Position numbers and translations under genes: made by a program. The notes under the pieces are model-generated. The model did not search any database, was not told where the DNA came from, and was given only the letters and a program-made list of their open reading frames with translations. Below are positions 1 through 10,750 of a stretch of DNA of 64,000 nt, in pieces. This DNA comes from Hyparrhenia diplandra (lineage: Eukaryota; Streptophyta; Magnoliopsida; Poales; Poaceae). The stretch is from positions 167,293-231,292 of the forward strand of contig JADLZK010011195.1 in the NCBI GenBank assembly GCA_015847255.1. The letters run 5' to 3'. Each line of letters starts with the position of its first letter. Position 1 is the stretch's first letter.

Positions 1-42
1 TTGCAGAGATCTGCTGCTAGTAGCTAGCTTAGGAGTGTCGTC

Positions 43-1668
43 ATGGAGATGGAGACAAAGAAGCCTTACGTGATCGTCATCGTCGTACAACTCATCTACA
101 CCGGCATGTTCGTCGTCTCCAAGGCTGCCTTCAACCATGGTATGAACACCTACGTCTTCATCTTCTACCGCCAGGCTGCTGCGTCGCTCCTCCTCCTTCC
201 TATCGCACTTGTTCTCGAAAGGTACCTGAACTTACCTAACCTATTAGTAGCTAGTGATGAACTACCATGAAATGAATGAAACACACCTGGTTCTGAGATC
301 TGATCGAGATGAGTGGATTCAACTAATTTATTTGCAGGAAAAATGTGAGAACCCTGTCGCCTTGGCTGCTCCTCAAGCTCTTCTTCTTAGCCTTAATCGG
401 GTAAGCTCTATATGCATATACATGTTTTTGTATATCTAATACGTAATGGTTTTTGGAAGAAAATGTTTCAATGTTTTGTATGTATTTCTTTCATTCAAAC
501 AACATACTAACTAGTAGCCAATAATATTATGTTTGCAGGATCACATTCAGCCTAAACCTGTACAACGTGAGTCTCAAGTTCACGTCGGCAACCGTGGCGT
601 CCGCAGCGACCAACGCCATGCCAGCCGTCACCTTCTGCTTCGCGCTGCTGCTGAAGATGGAGGCGGTGAAGCTGAGGAGCTCATCAGGCCTAGCCAAGCT
701 CGCCGGCGTGTCGCTCTGCCTCGCCGGAGTCTTCACCATCGCCTTCTACGTCGGGCCCGCGCTGAGCCCGGTGAACCGCCACCACGCCTTCGCCTCCGCC
801 GGCGTCGCCAGTCCAGCTTCAGCTGCAGCAAGCGGCGGCAGCAGGACGACATGGATCAAGGGGACGTTCCTGATTGTTCTTGCCAACATGGCGTGGTCGC
901 TCTGGATCGTCCTGCAGGGCAGGCTGCTCAAGGAGTACCCCAACAAGATGCTCGTCACGGTGACGCAGTGCGTGTTCAGCGCCGTCCAGTCGTTCGTCGT
1001 CGCCGTCGTGGCCGAGAGGGACTTCTCCAAGTGGACTCTCCGGCTCGACGTCAGCTTGCTCGCCGTCCTGTACACCGTACGTAACAATAATGTCCATCGG
1101 CATATATGCTCCTCTGTAATCTTGCTACTGGATACATGAAGCCATGAACAGATCCATGGATCAGATATATGAACAATCTAATCTGACAGGGGTTCGTGGT
1201 GACTGGAGTGACCTACTACCTGCAAGCATGGTGTGTGGAGATGAAAGGCCCTGTCTTCTTCGCCGTCTGGACCCCGCTCTGCTTCGTCTTCACGATATTC
1301 TCATCGTCCTTCTTCCTAGGAGAGATTGTGCACCTAGGCAGGTAAGAATTACTACTGTACATGTATGTTCATTGTTAATGTAACTCCTCTGCAAAAAAGC
1401 TAACTCGAATAACTCCAAATAATTAGAGGAAATCTTCAATTCATTATTGTGACTCGTTGTTTTCATGGCATGCAGTATTGTTGGGGGAATCCTGCTGGTT
1501 GGTGGACTTTACAGTGTGCTCTGGGGTAAGAGCAAGGAAACAAAGGTTGCAACATGTGGCAAGGTGAATAGTGCAGTGGATGATGCTGATGAGGAGAACA
1601 ATAATCATCATAAACAACCTCAAGAGAAGGTGGAGACATCACCAGCATCAATAGTTGACCAAGTGTGA
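43..1668 (+). CDS. WAT1-related (EamA/DMT-type) membrane transporter, gene 1
   Basis: Five exons can be joined with GT-AG borders and consistent phase: 43-221, 338-400, 539-1076, 1190-1341 and 1476-1668, giving 374 residues, normal for the plant WAT1-related/MtN21-like family. The start is the ATG of MEMETKKPYV, matching the start of the paralog at 11924. The protein reads as two EamA repeats, about ten hydrophobic helices: the first begins at IVIVVQLIYTGMFVVSKAAF, the second spans WIKGTFLIVLANMAWSLWIV to SSFFLGEIVHLG. The tail after LYSVLWGKSKE is charged and cytosolic-looking. Characterised relatives (Arabidopsis WAT1, UMAMITs) move auxin or amino acids across tonoplast or plasma membrane; the substrate here cannot be read from sequence. 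Exon 3 is continuous where gene 2 has an intron. No frame break is seen, so it looks functional. Confidence 0.9.
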
Positions 1669-2310
1669 CGGATTCGTCGATGAATTCTTAATTCAGAGTC
1701 TAGCAAGCCAGGCCCGTAACTTCCTCTTAGCTGCTATTTATCAATGTAATCTCTATGGATCTTGGCTGTATTTACCAATGCAATCTCTATGGATATTACT
1801 TGGAGGAGCAATTGCCAAAGATGACCATATTAATAGGGAAAACTATAGTTCTTACCTTAGTCATACATTTAAAAAAGAAGAAGAAAAGAGGTCCCAACTC
1901 TTAAATGTTCTCACTGATACCAGAGCTAGGAACTAGACCAGCTAGTCATGCTCAGCAGACCTAATGTAGAAGTGTTTTACTATGTTTTAGGAATGTAATA
2001 GCTGCCAGGATGTAAAATTTTTCAGCATCTTTGTTACACAAAATGTTGCCTTCTACTCTATCTGAATGTGATTACATTTTATTATTATGTTTTCAAAGAC
2101 ATGCGTGCAACAGTTTTGTTGACGTTTCGTAGGCAACTAACCAATTTGTAGCGATGCATATGGCTTCAGATGGCTTAGAGCTTGAGGAATGAAGAATTGT
2201 TTTGGTTTAGGCAATGTGCCCTATGTTGAGTTCGTGGTTTTCCTTCATTTTCTTGAGCTCAAGGGCCAAATGTTTTCTATAGGGGTTACAATTACAAATA
2301 GGATGTTCGA
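1669..2310. other. 3' flank of WAT1-related gene 1
   Basis: AT-rich sequence that probably includes the 3' UTR of gene 1. No coding region, repeat or RNA gene is recognisable. Confidence 0.5.
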
Positions 2311-2314
2311 GTCT

Positions 2315-3860
2315 AGAGACCCTAGGAAAATATTCAGGGTGTCAAAGAGTCTAGACACTTGGTCAACTATTTGACACCATCCTTTTTGTAATCCTTATCA
2401 GGGTGTCAAACTATCACCAATCCTTATCGTTCAGGTTTTGGGACCCACCATCCTTTTTCTTGGGCAGAAGGAGGAGAGATTGTGGCTCCACATCAAACAT
2501 CTGTGAACTGGTCATGGCGATAGTACCGTCACAAGGAAGGTATGACATGTTGTCTCTAGTTTAGTAGGACACATGCTGGTCGGGGGCATGACCTACCCTG
2601 TGGCACGCATGGGTGGCACACTTGGTGTTGTTGATGTTACATTTAGGTGATGACCTTGTATGGTTAACCTTTGACCCTTCGAGTAGAAATAAAAACCTGG
2701 CGAGTTTTCATGTGTTGTACTCAGATGCTTGTCCACAGGAAACACCAGTTCTCGGGGGAGGGGGCTGTACGGGAGGTTTGAGAGATGTAGGCTTTGGTAG
2801 AGTCTAGATCCTAGGAAACTAAGCAGGGTGTCAAAGAGTCTAGAGAGAGGGAAAAGTGCCATGGACTTCCATTATATAGGTTCTGGGGCATGTTACAAGA
2901 AAGGAGGGCATGCTTTGAGTCAGCTTCTTTGTATGGCTCTTTCATTAATGCTTATCCATAAAGGGTCATGGGACCAACCATCCTTTTTGGGACACAAGAA
3001 GGGGAGATCATGGATCTCCACATCAAACATCTTCTAAATGGTCATGGAGACAATACCATCATAAGTCATGATCTGTCCTTGTCTTAGGCATCATAAACCT
3101 CCCTTGTGATATGCATGGGGGCAATACACTCGGTGTTGTTGATGTTACATCCATGCAACGACCTGGTTGGCCTTTTGACCCTTGGGGTGGAAGAAAAACC
3201 CAATGAGTTCTATGTCATGTACACGGATGCTTGTCCATAGGGAAGCACCATGTCCCGTGGGAGGGGGCTCTAGGGAATTGAGAGATGAAGGTTTGGGCAG
3301 AGTCAAGAGCCTAGGAAATTGTACTAGGTGTCTTCAAAGAGTTTAGATGAGAGATCAAAAAGAGCCATGGCCTCCCCTTATATAGGTTCTAGGCTACAAA
3401 AAAAGAGGGTGTGCTTTGAGTCAACTTCTTCATATGCCTCATTCATTAGTCCTTTCAATTATAGTTTGTGGGACCCACCACCTTTTTTTTTTTTTTTGGG
3501 GGGCAAAAGAAGGGGGATCTTGGCTCTCCACATCAAACGCCCGGCCGACTAGTTGTGGTGAAAGTATCATCACAAGGTAGGCATGGAAAGTCCCTATCTC
3601 CTATTTAGTAGGAGGACACAATATTACGGGCACGATCACCCCATGTGGTACATTTGGGTAGAACACTCGGTGTTGTTGATGTTACATTTAGGTGACGACC
3701 ATGTATGGAAACTTTTGACCCATTGGGTGCAAGGGAAAACTTGGCAAGTTCCATGTCGAGTGCCTATCCATAGGGGAGCACTAGGTCCTACCGAGGTGGG
3801 AGAGGGGGTCTTTGCACCACTATGGGGGCCTATTTGGCTATAAGGGTCCCCAGGCATGGT
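2315..3860. repeat. Imperfect tandem repeat, unit ~500 bp, three copies
   Basis: Two landmarks recur in the same order. CCTAGGAAA followed by (A)GGTGTCAAAGAGTCTAGA occurs near 2322, 2811 and 3309. GGTGTTGTTGATGTTACAT occurs near 2622, 3130 and 3668. Other shared segments are a 'gggacccaccatcc' block and a 'ctccacatcaaac' block. The copies have diverged by substitutions and indels, with spacing from about 490 to 540 bp. No long ORF is conserved between copies and I do not recognise the family. Confidence 0.75.
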
Positions 3861-4061
3861 TCTCGGTCCGATCAAGTTCCCTCGGTTAGGTTAGAAAGGG
3901 GGTACCCCTTGTATAGGCTTTCATTAATAGCCCATGGACCTCCTTAGAACTTTGAAGGGGAGTTGGAAGGAGGATTTTAGATCTTATCTTTATTGCTTCA
4001 TTGTTTTCCATTTATTCCTCTGTGCAAGCACTTGAGCGCACCCACATATGGTGGTCCCCGG

Positions 4062-4547
4062 ATAAGGATGGCAACGGGTCGGGTTGGATCGGGTGGAGTC
4101 TCCGTGCACCCAAACCCGAAACCCGAAATCAAAACCCGAACCCAAAAACCGATTCGGCTGGAAATCCATCACCAAACCCAAACCCGCGGGTACCCGAAAC
4201 CCGAATGGATACCCGAAACCTGCGGATTACCCGCGGATATATATACATATATTCACATGCATAAACAAGAGACAACAAATAATAAATATTTCATGAGTCA
4301 ACTTTGAATAAACTTAATAATTTAAGTAAACAAATTGTTATTCACATACTATAAACATAATTTTTAATTCTAAATGATTTATTTCAGGTATCCATTGGAT
4401 ATCCACCAGGGGAATACTAAACCCGAACCCAAACCCGAAACCGAACCCAAACCCAAAAAGTATGGGTGAAAAATCGTACAACCTGAACCCGCGGGACACG
4501 AAACCCGTGGATTACCCGCCCCGAACCCTATCCGCTGCCATCCTTAT
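4062..4547. mobile_element. MITE-like element with ~25-bp terminal inverted repeats and an ACCCGAAACCC-rich body
   Basis: The left end ATAAGGATGGCAACGGGTCG is matched in inverted orientation by the right end (TGCCATCCTTAT at 4536-4547), with a few mismatches further in. Both flanks carry CCCCGG, a possible 6-bp target duplication, although the short GC motif could be chance. The interior is dominated by degenerate (A)CCCGAAACCC runs on both sides of an AT-rich core. There is no coding capacity. It is probably a non-autonomous DNA transposon, but the superfamily is uncertain. Confidence 0.55.
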
Positions 4548-4877
4548 CCCCGGAGCCTTCAATCAATCTTTAAGGAAATTAGTTGGAGGTTGAAACAACC
4601 AGCTTCGTTGCATTGGTTTCAGAGCGAGATTAATTAGATGATCTTTTGCCCGATTCAACGGGTTTTGGACGGGGTGGGTGGGGTGGAGGCACCGGTCCTT
4701 TCCTACATTGGGAACCCATGGCTTCTTTACTTTCGACGAACGGATCACTAACTAGGATGTGATGTGGATACACCTAAAATATCTAAATATCGCTCCAATC
4801 TTTCGTGGTACAAAACCAAATGGAAACATGTCGTTAGGGCGACAAGCGGCCTAAAAGTCAGCTATACTGATTTCCAT

Positions 4878-5690
4878 CCACCTCTAACTGGCGTTTTAGC
4901 CGGCCCTTTGTAACATGTGGTCAACGTAAACCTCAATTCCTCTCGTAATAAACTTGAGGTTGTTTTATTACTTTGCACTCCCAAAATGAATAAATAGTCG
5001 TGGCTAATTTTTTAAGGAAAAAAGAAGAAAAGCGCAGGTATACATATTGAAGGCAGCTTCATGTATAATTTGCAGCAAGAGGTCGAGGAAGACATGACCT
5101 CTCCATTACAATCAAATTACTGGCTAGCCATTCATAGCATGTTGTAGTGGTAGCAGAGACAGGCCAGCAGAGTAACTAAGTCCGGGTGTATGAACCCTTC
5201 AAGTTTTAATTAGGACTGATCGCTAGACTAGGCCCAATGTCTGGTCAAGCAAATAGAGTCAAATTACCTGACGGACTTGCTGCAACCGACGGTGAGCGCT
5301 CACACTATTGCATTCAGCAAAATATATGTAGTGTACTTTTCATATGATTGGAGCCTACGGATATGCACGCGCCATGGAGATCGAACGATGTAGACAGCAA
5401 TGTCATAATAGCTACTCGTCAGTCAGAGAGTCCTTGTGTATGGTTGTTAATATATATATATATATAACTTATTTATTTAATTTTCTGTTGGCACATGCAG
5501 TTCTAATCAGTAGCGGAGCTGGTGGGATTTTACGCCTAGGGCCACTCTGTAATGGGCCTCACTGATAGCAGTGTTATTATTGGGCTAGACCATCAATTCT
5601 TAAAGAGGATAGGTAGAGTTTTTGGGCCACGTAGGCCCATATCCGCTACTGGTTCTAATCACAATTAAAATTGGCAGTATATACTTACTT
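4878..5690. repeat. Duplicated intergenic block, copy A
   Basis: This aligns almost throughout with 9690-10412. Shared landmarks are AACTTGAGGTTNTGTTTATTACTTTGCACTCC near 4960 and 9770, 'gaaaagcgc...attgaaggcag' near 5030 and 9850, and CATATGATTGGAGCC at 5341 and 10227. Copy A carries an inserted MITE at 5508-5651 that the other copy lacks. Both blocks lie in the interval between the WAT1-related genes and mark a segmental tandem duplication. Confidence 0.85.
5508..5651. mobile_element. hAT-type MITE, 144 bp, with perfect 8-bp target site duplication
   Basis: Terminal inverted repeats are CAGTAGCGGA at the left and TCCGCTACTG at the right. The flanks are an exact 8-bp duplication GTTCTAAT at 5500-5507 and 5652-5659, as expected for the hAT superfamily. 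The paralogous block reads straight through at about 10388-10400 (gcagTCCTAATCCCAATTAAAA), which is the empty site. There is no coding capacity, so it is a non-autonomous element. Confidence 0.9.
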
Positions 5691-5869
5691 GTTCGCCTAT
5701 TCTTTTCAGCCTGCAGCCATACTACGCGAACACATGGTTGATTATAACCATTTGTGTTTAATATTTTTTTTATGATTGATTGTCAACTCTCAACATTTTC
5801 TTTCTATTTTCACTTTCTTTCTACTTCGGTTACCCTTAACCATGAGGACTTGGTGTGTCGTCAGCGTTG

Positions 5870-7460
5870 TCTCGGCTTATGTTGTGCAAGTGTTGAGCTT
5901 GAGATGGCGGTCGACAGTGAGGTGAAGTCCAGGGAGGATGTGCCATGCCGATGGACCTGGAGCGGAGAAGGCAGACGCGTGAGGCTTGACTGAGGGACTA
6001 GGAGCACCGGGTGGCTAGCCGTGGTGGCTGACACTTAGGACATCGACAAGTCGCGAGGGACACGTGGAGTGATTGTGTCAATCGAGTCAAGGCGGTGGGC
6101 GTGCAAGTCGAGCGGGCGCTCGAAGACTTGGTGGCCGGGCGGTCGAAGACGGCGGTGACACGTGTCAGAACGTGTGGGATGCGTATGCGGTACACTACTC
6201 GTGGCCTGGTTTGGTGGTTTGGGCCTCAAAAACATCGGTGGCTGGTTTCACGGGTTTGGACCTCAAAACCTAGGCGGAGGTTCCGCTGCTGGAAGGACGA
6301 CACGTTGCGGCATCGGGGAGTTCATGCCGAAGCGAAGCTACCGGTGAGAGGCGCGGTGGCTGTTGGATTAGATTATCTTTGGGTCCGACCACTATGCCCC
6401 TAGTTGTGTGATGTGGCTCATGTATCAGTAGGGGTAATTTGATCATTTGGGCATAGACTATATAGGGAGAGGGCAACCCTCACTTCCAAGCTGTCTCTCC
6501 ATTTTGCAATGCATCATTTTGGGTTTTTCCATTCTCTAGTTTCTCTGCTTTGTGAGAGAGGTCATTAGACACTTGTGATTTTGTTCATAGTAAGAGCACC
6601 CCTAAGTGTGCTCATGTCCTATGGGATTTTCGGATTAGCGTCGAAGTTCTTTTTGTGTGCTGTGATTTTGAATTGAATTTCATCACTTTTCTCCCCTCCC
6701 CTTTCTAGCTCCAAATTCGTCGTTTGTAGGTCATTTCGATTGATTTTTCTTCATGTGGTTTGTGGTATGTCGTGAAACTAAGTGATTCACCGAATGAATT
6801 CAAATGAATCCTCATGAATTCGCAGATCAGATCAAGTTTGTGTCAAGGGTTCGTGTTCTTCGCGTTTGACTTGTGATTTGAGAATCCCGGTGATTGATCG
6901 GTGAATCTTCGTGATTTCTTGGATTTAGGTTCTCCTTGTCAATTTCACCTGGTCCAAATTTTATGGCCAGAGGTTTTGATTTGAGGTAGATTTGGTTGTT
7001 TTTGGTGAGAGGTGATTTTGAATTGCCTATTGTTCGTCGGCCTCTAGGGAGGCGCGGACACTGTGGGCGGCAACCCTGAAGAGTCTGGTCGTCAGGGCCA
7101 AGATAGCAGGGTTTCTGTCCAAGTCAACAAGTCTGAACAATCCGGCTGTCGAGCCCGGACAGTCCGAGCTCGCTTAGGCAAGGTGTCTAGCAGCCTTGCG
7201 GGCATGTTTGTTTTCTATAAAATCAACGACAGACAATATGGACTTGAGCGTAGACAGTCCGACGTTGATTGACCAGTCGAGTCCAGCAAGTTTTCTTCGA
7301 AGTCTATTTTGCATTCCATGAAAACCAGACAGTCCGCGGTCCAGGGCCGGACAGTCCGCGGTTGGGCAGACAGTCCGGTTGCCCAGATAAGACAGTCCGG
7401 CTTCCCAGGCACGGACAGCCAACTACGTCTTTTCAGGCTCCCTATTCAATCCCCTAGTTG
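5870..7460. repeat. Unclassified repeat-like DNA with an LTR-like promoter and GACAGTCCG iterations
   Basis: No gene is supported here. Around 6460 a TATATAG box is followed by a leader-like stretch resembling the U3/R region of an LTR. Between 7060 and 7420 the 9-mer GACAGTCCG occurs about six times in a GC-rich context. The short ORFs share no domain that I recognise. It could be a decayed LTR retrotransposon fragment, but I found no paired LTRs or target duplication. Confidence 0.35.
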
Positions 7461-7520
7461 CCTTTCCGGTCATTTAACTACGTCTTAATTCTTCTCACAA
7501 AATACTAATGAAACAACCGT

Positions 7521-7601
7521 ATGCTCTGGTTTAATTTGGTGTCTAATAATATTTGCGGCTAGCAGTCTCTAGCTTAGCACCGCATACACTGTTGTAACAG
7601 C
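7521..7601 (+). promoter_or_regulatory. Stranded copy of the WAT1-related gene 2 upstream block
   Basis: About 80 bp aligns with 11792-11868, which lies just upstream of gene 2: ATGCTCTGGTTT, then AATATTTGC, CAGTCT, TAGCTTAGCAC and CATAYACTGTT in the same order. Here it is followed by no WAT1 exon. It is probably the 5' remnant of a deleted tandem copy. Promoter function is an inference from position and conservation. Confidence 0.45.
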
Positions 7602-8200
7602 ATGGTGGCCAGTGGCAACATGGATGATTTTCTACGGGAGCCAGCAGTACATTATTTATGACCACACACAGCTACTGATACTAGTATTAAGCCTCTGGAG
7701 TATACTTGACAAGTCATAACACTCGCAATGTAGCAAATGCACACATAATCTATATATGTGTTGATCTCACTGCTATTGGACAGATATACCCGACGTTGAA
7801 AGCCATTTGTTTCCGAATCTCTTCTAATCTCTACTATTATTAGAAGAGGAACACACACACGTGCAGAGTAGAAAACGGAGGGAATAATGCGCCGGCCGTT
7901 CTAATGTCCTCTCGCGCGCGCGACCATATCGCCGGGAAAACCTCGCGGCCGAGGCGTCGAACGGCAGCAACCACTCGATCGATCCCGAGACGTATATTTA
8001 TGTGCAAGTAGATTCGAGTCTCCGGTTGCCTCCGATCACCTACGCTGCTGCCGTCCCAATTCGCCGGCCAGCCGCTCCTCTAGCTGGGCTGGGGATCGGC
8101 ACGCGCGCACAGCTTGCCGGCCGGCCAGGCACGCCCCGGCCATTCGTTCCCGGCGAGGTTAGCTCTAAGCGCAATCAGGCCAGCAGCTGGTTAATTGGAG

Positions 8201-8735
8201 ATGTTTCCGGATACTATGCACTCCGACGCGGCGCCCAAGGAGTGGTCATCGGGCCTCTTCGATATCTTCAACGACAGCGAAACCTGTACGCACGGCCGGA
8301 TCGACGGCCTCCGATGCTAAGCTCAGCCTCAGCTCCATCTTGTTCTTGTGCTAAGCTCATCATGGTCGATATGATGCCGCTGCAGGCTGCATGACGTTTT
8401 GGTGCCCGTGCATCACGTTCGGGCGGACGGCGGAGATCGTGGACCAGGGCGCGACGTCGTGCGGGACGAGCGCGGCGCTCTTCACGCTCGTCGAGGTCCT
8501 GTCGGCGTCGTACTTGACGTGGGCCTACTCGTGCACGTACCGCGGCAGGCTGCGCGCGCGGCTCGGCCTCCTGGAGGCGCCCTGCGCCGACTTCATCGTC
8601 CACTTCTGCTGCCTCTATTGCGCGCTCTGCCAGGAGTACAGGGAGCTCAAGGCGCGCGGCTACGAGCCCGTCCGAGGTTGGGAAGGCAACGCCAACGCCA
8701 TGTCCGCGCCGTCGGCACAGGGGATGGGACGCTAG
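8201..8735 (+). CDS. PLAC8-domain protein (plant cadmium resistance / cell number regulator family)
   Basis: Two exons, 8201-8285 and 8386-8735, join across a GT-AG intron to give 144 residues, typical for small PLAC8 proteins. The join creates the diagnostic run ETCCMTFWCPCITFGRTAEI, found in neither exon alone, which supports the splice. Other family marks are the hydrophobic cysteine-rich helix FIVHFCCLYCALCQEYRELK and the following KARGYEP near the C-terminus. The start is the ATG of MFPDTMHSDAAPKEW; the short acidic N-terminus with W and F before the first cysteine pair fits the family. Relatives act at the plasma membrane in divalent metal export or tolerance (PCR) or in organ-size control (CNR); which applies here is unknown. 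A TATATTTATG box near 7990 could be its promoter. The frame is intact. Confidence 0.9.
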
Positions 8736-9689
8736 CTAGCTCATGCATGATCTCGGGTTTGTTGATTGACAACCGAGTACATCGCGAAATATTTTGGGTC
8801 CGGGTATTATAGCACTTTTTGTTTTTATTTGGTAATTATTGTCTCACCGTGGGCTAATTAGGGCTTACAAGATTTATCTAGCACATTACAACCAAATTGT
8901 AAAATTAGTTATTTTGTTTACCTACATTTAATGTTCCATACATGCATTAAAAGTTTCGATGTGATAAGAAATCTTGAAAGCTTTTGCGAACTAAACATGG
9001 CTGTATATTCAGTTGTTTAGCTTTAGGTTGGAGGTGCGACTTACGTGCTTCATATACCTGTCCCCACGGAACGCCCGCGAGAGACACGCCGTGTTAAGGT
9101 TTAAGGCCGCCGGGTTACACTCTCCATTGAGCAACACACTGAGAATATTTTGCTTGGAACGCCTTTCGAACTGGGCATCAACCTTGGCATCAAGGGCGCC
9201 CCTCGTATAACTGCATTCCCAACTTCTTGAGAAGCATATACTGTGCTTGCCACGTCGCATTAGGCGCTCGTGGTTTGGCCGCAATACACCTGCTCCTCCT
9301 CAACGAGTGAATGAAAACAGACGTACTCAAAGCGCCACAGCCTCGGGTGTGCTACGAAGGAGCCGGGTTTGGAGGGGGAGGTAGATCCGAGCCTCAATTT
9401 CATCCCGAATTGCCTCAAATTCGTCCTGAATTGAGCGGCCTCCGCCAGCGCCCCCCATCGTTAGCAGGCGCAGCTGATCGAGCTTCATCCAACGTCTGTG
9501 TCACCGCCCGGCCGAAGCACCGGAGACGGCGGCGAGGCAGGGACCGGCGCGGATCGCTGAGCAGCGGCACCAAGAGCTTGTCCCAGAAACTCGACTTGGA
9601 CCGTGTCAGCCCACCAATCGTTGCCTGCCAAGGTTGCCTGGAGAGGTCGGTCCAGCCACCGCAGCATCCACAGCCCGCTCAGACTCCCC
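8736..9689. other. Intergenic, 3' of PLAC8 gene
   Basis: AT-rich to about 9000, then mixed. A 131-codon + strand ORF starting at 9311 is arginine- and proline-rich, matches no family I know and looks non-coding. No repeat structure was identified apart from the duplicated block starting at 9690. Confidence 0.4.
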
Positions 9690-10412
9690 ATGCCATCTCT
9701 AACTAGCGTTCTAGCCTTTGTAGCGTGTGGACCTGTGGTCAATGTAAACCTCAATTTCTCTCGTAGTTAACTTGAGGTTTTGTTTATTACTTTGCACTCC
9801 CAAAATGAATAAATAGTCGTGGCTAATTTTTTAGGCGAAAACGAAGAAAAGCGCCGACATATATTGAAGGCAGAGCTTCATGTATAACTAAAATACTTTT
9901 CCCCCTCTTGGGTGCACAAGCTATTTGAAGCCAGACGTCGAGGAACACATGACCTCTCCACGTCACAATCAAATTACTTATTTACTGGCCAGCCATCCAC
10001 AGCATGTTGTAGCGGTAGCGCAGAGACATCAGGAAGCCAGTTCAGTGACTAAAGTCCGGCATTGCCCCGTGTATGAACCCTTCAAGTGTTAATTAGGGCT
10101 GATCACTAGGCCCAATAAGTCTGGTCAAGCAAATAGAGACAAATTACATGAGGACTTGTTGCAACCGATGGACAGCGCTCACACTATTGCATTCAGTATA
10201 ATATATGTAGTATATGTAGTACTTTTCATATGATTGGAGCCTTGGGATATTTAGCACATGCCATGGAGATCGAACGATGTAGACAGCAATGTTATAATAG
10301 CTACTCGTCAGTCAGAGAGTACTTGTGTCACTGTGTGTGGGAGTTAATATATATAACTTCTTTATTTAATTTTCTGTGGGCACATGCAGTCCTAATCCCA
10401 ATTAAAATCGGC
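9690..10412. repeat. Duplicated intergenic block, copy B
   Basis: Counterpart of 4878-5690 (see copy A). It retains the uninterrupted target site of the 5508-5651 MITE near 10388-10400. The similarity stops just after CCCAATTAAAATCGGCA. Confidence 0.85.
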
Positions 10413-10750
10413 ACCTGCTGTAAAAAAAATGGAACCGTATACCATATATAGAAAACCCAAAAGTAATAGGCTGGCAGTCAAGTATATTTATGTAATGTAA
10501 CACACAATCAAACTATTTAGCCCTATGTGAAATATTATACGAAAATTAGCATGCATATTGCAAAGTTTCCTTTTCACATGCATGCTATTGTAAGAAGGAA
10601 AGTTTTTCAGTAGAACACTCTCGCTTAACAAAGCTGAACAAAAAGATCAGTATAGGTCAAGTTCCATCGCGGCAATGCAATCGTTAAACAAGAATGAATC
10701 AATCAATATTGTAAAAGAAGGAAAATGCAGGGAGGCATTTGCAAAACTGC

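Noticed and set aside
9311..9706. 131-codon + strand ORF
   Set aside because: Arginine/proline-rich composition, overlapping ORF on the other strand, overlap with the duplicated block, and no family resemblance.
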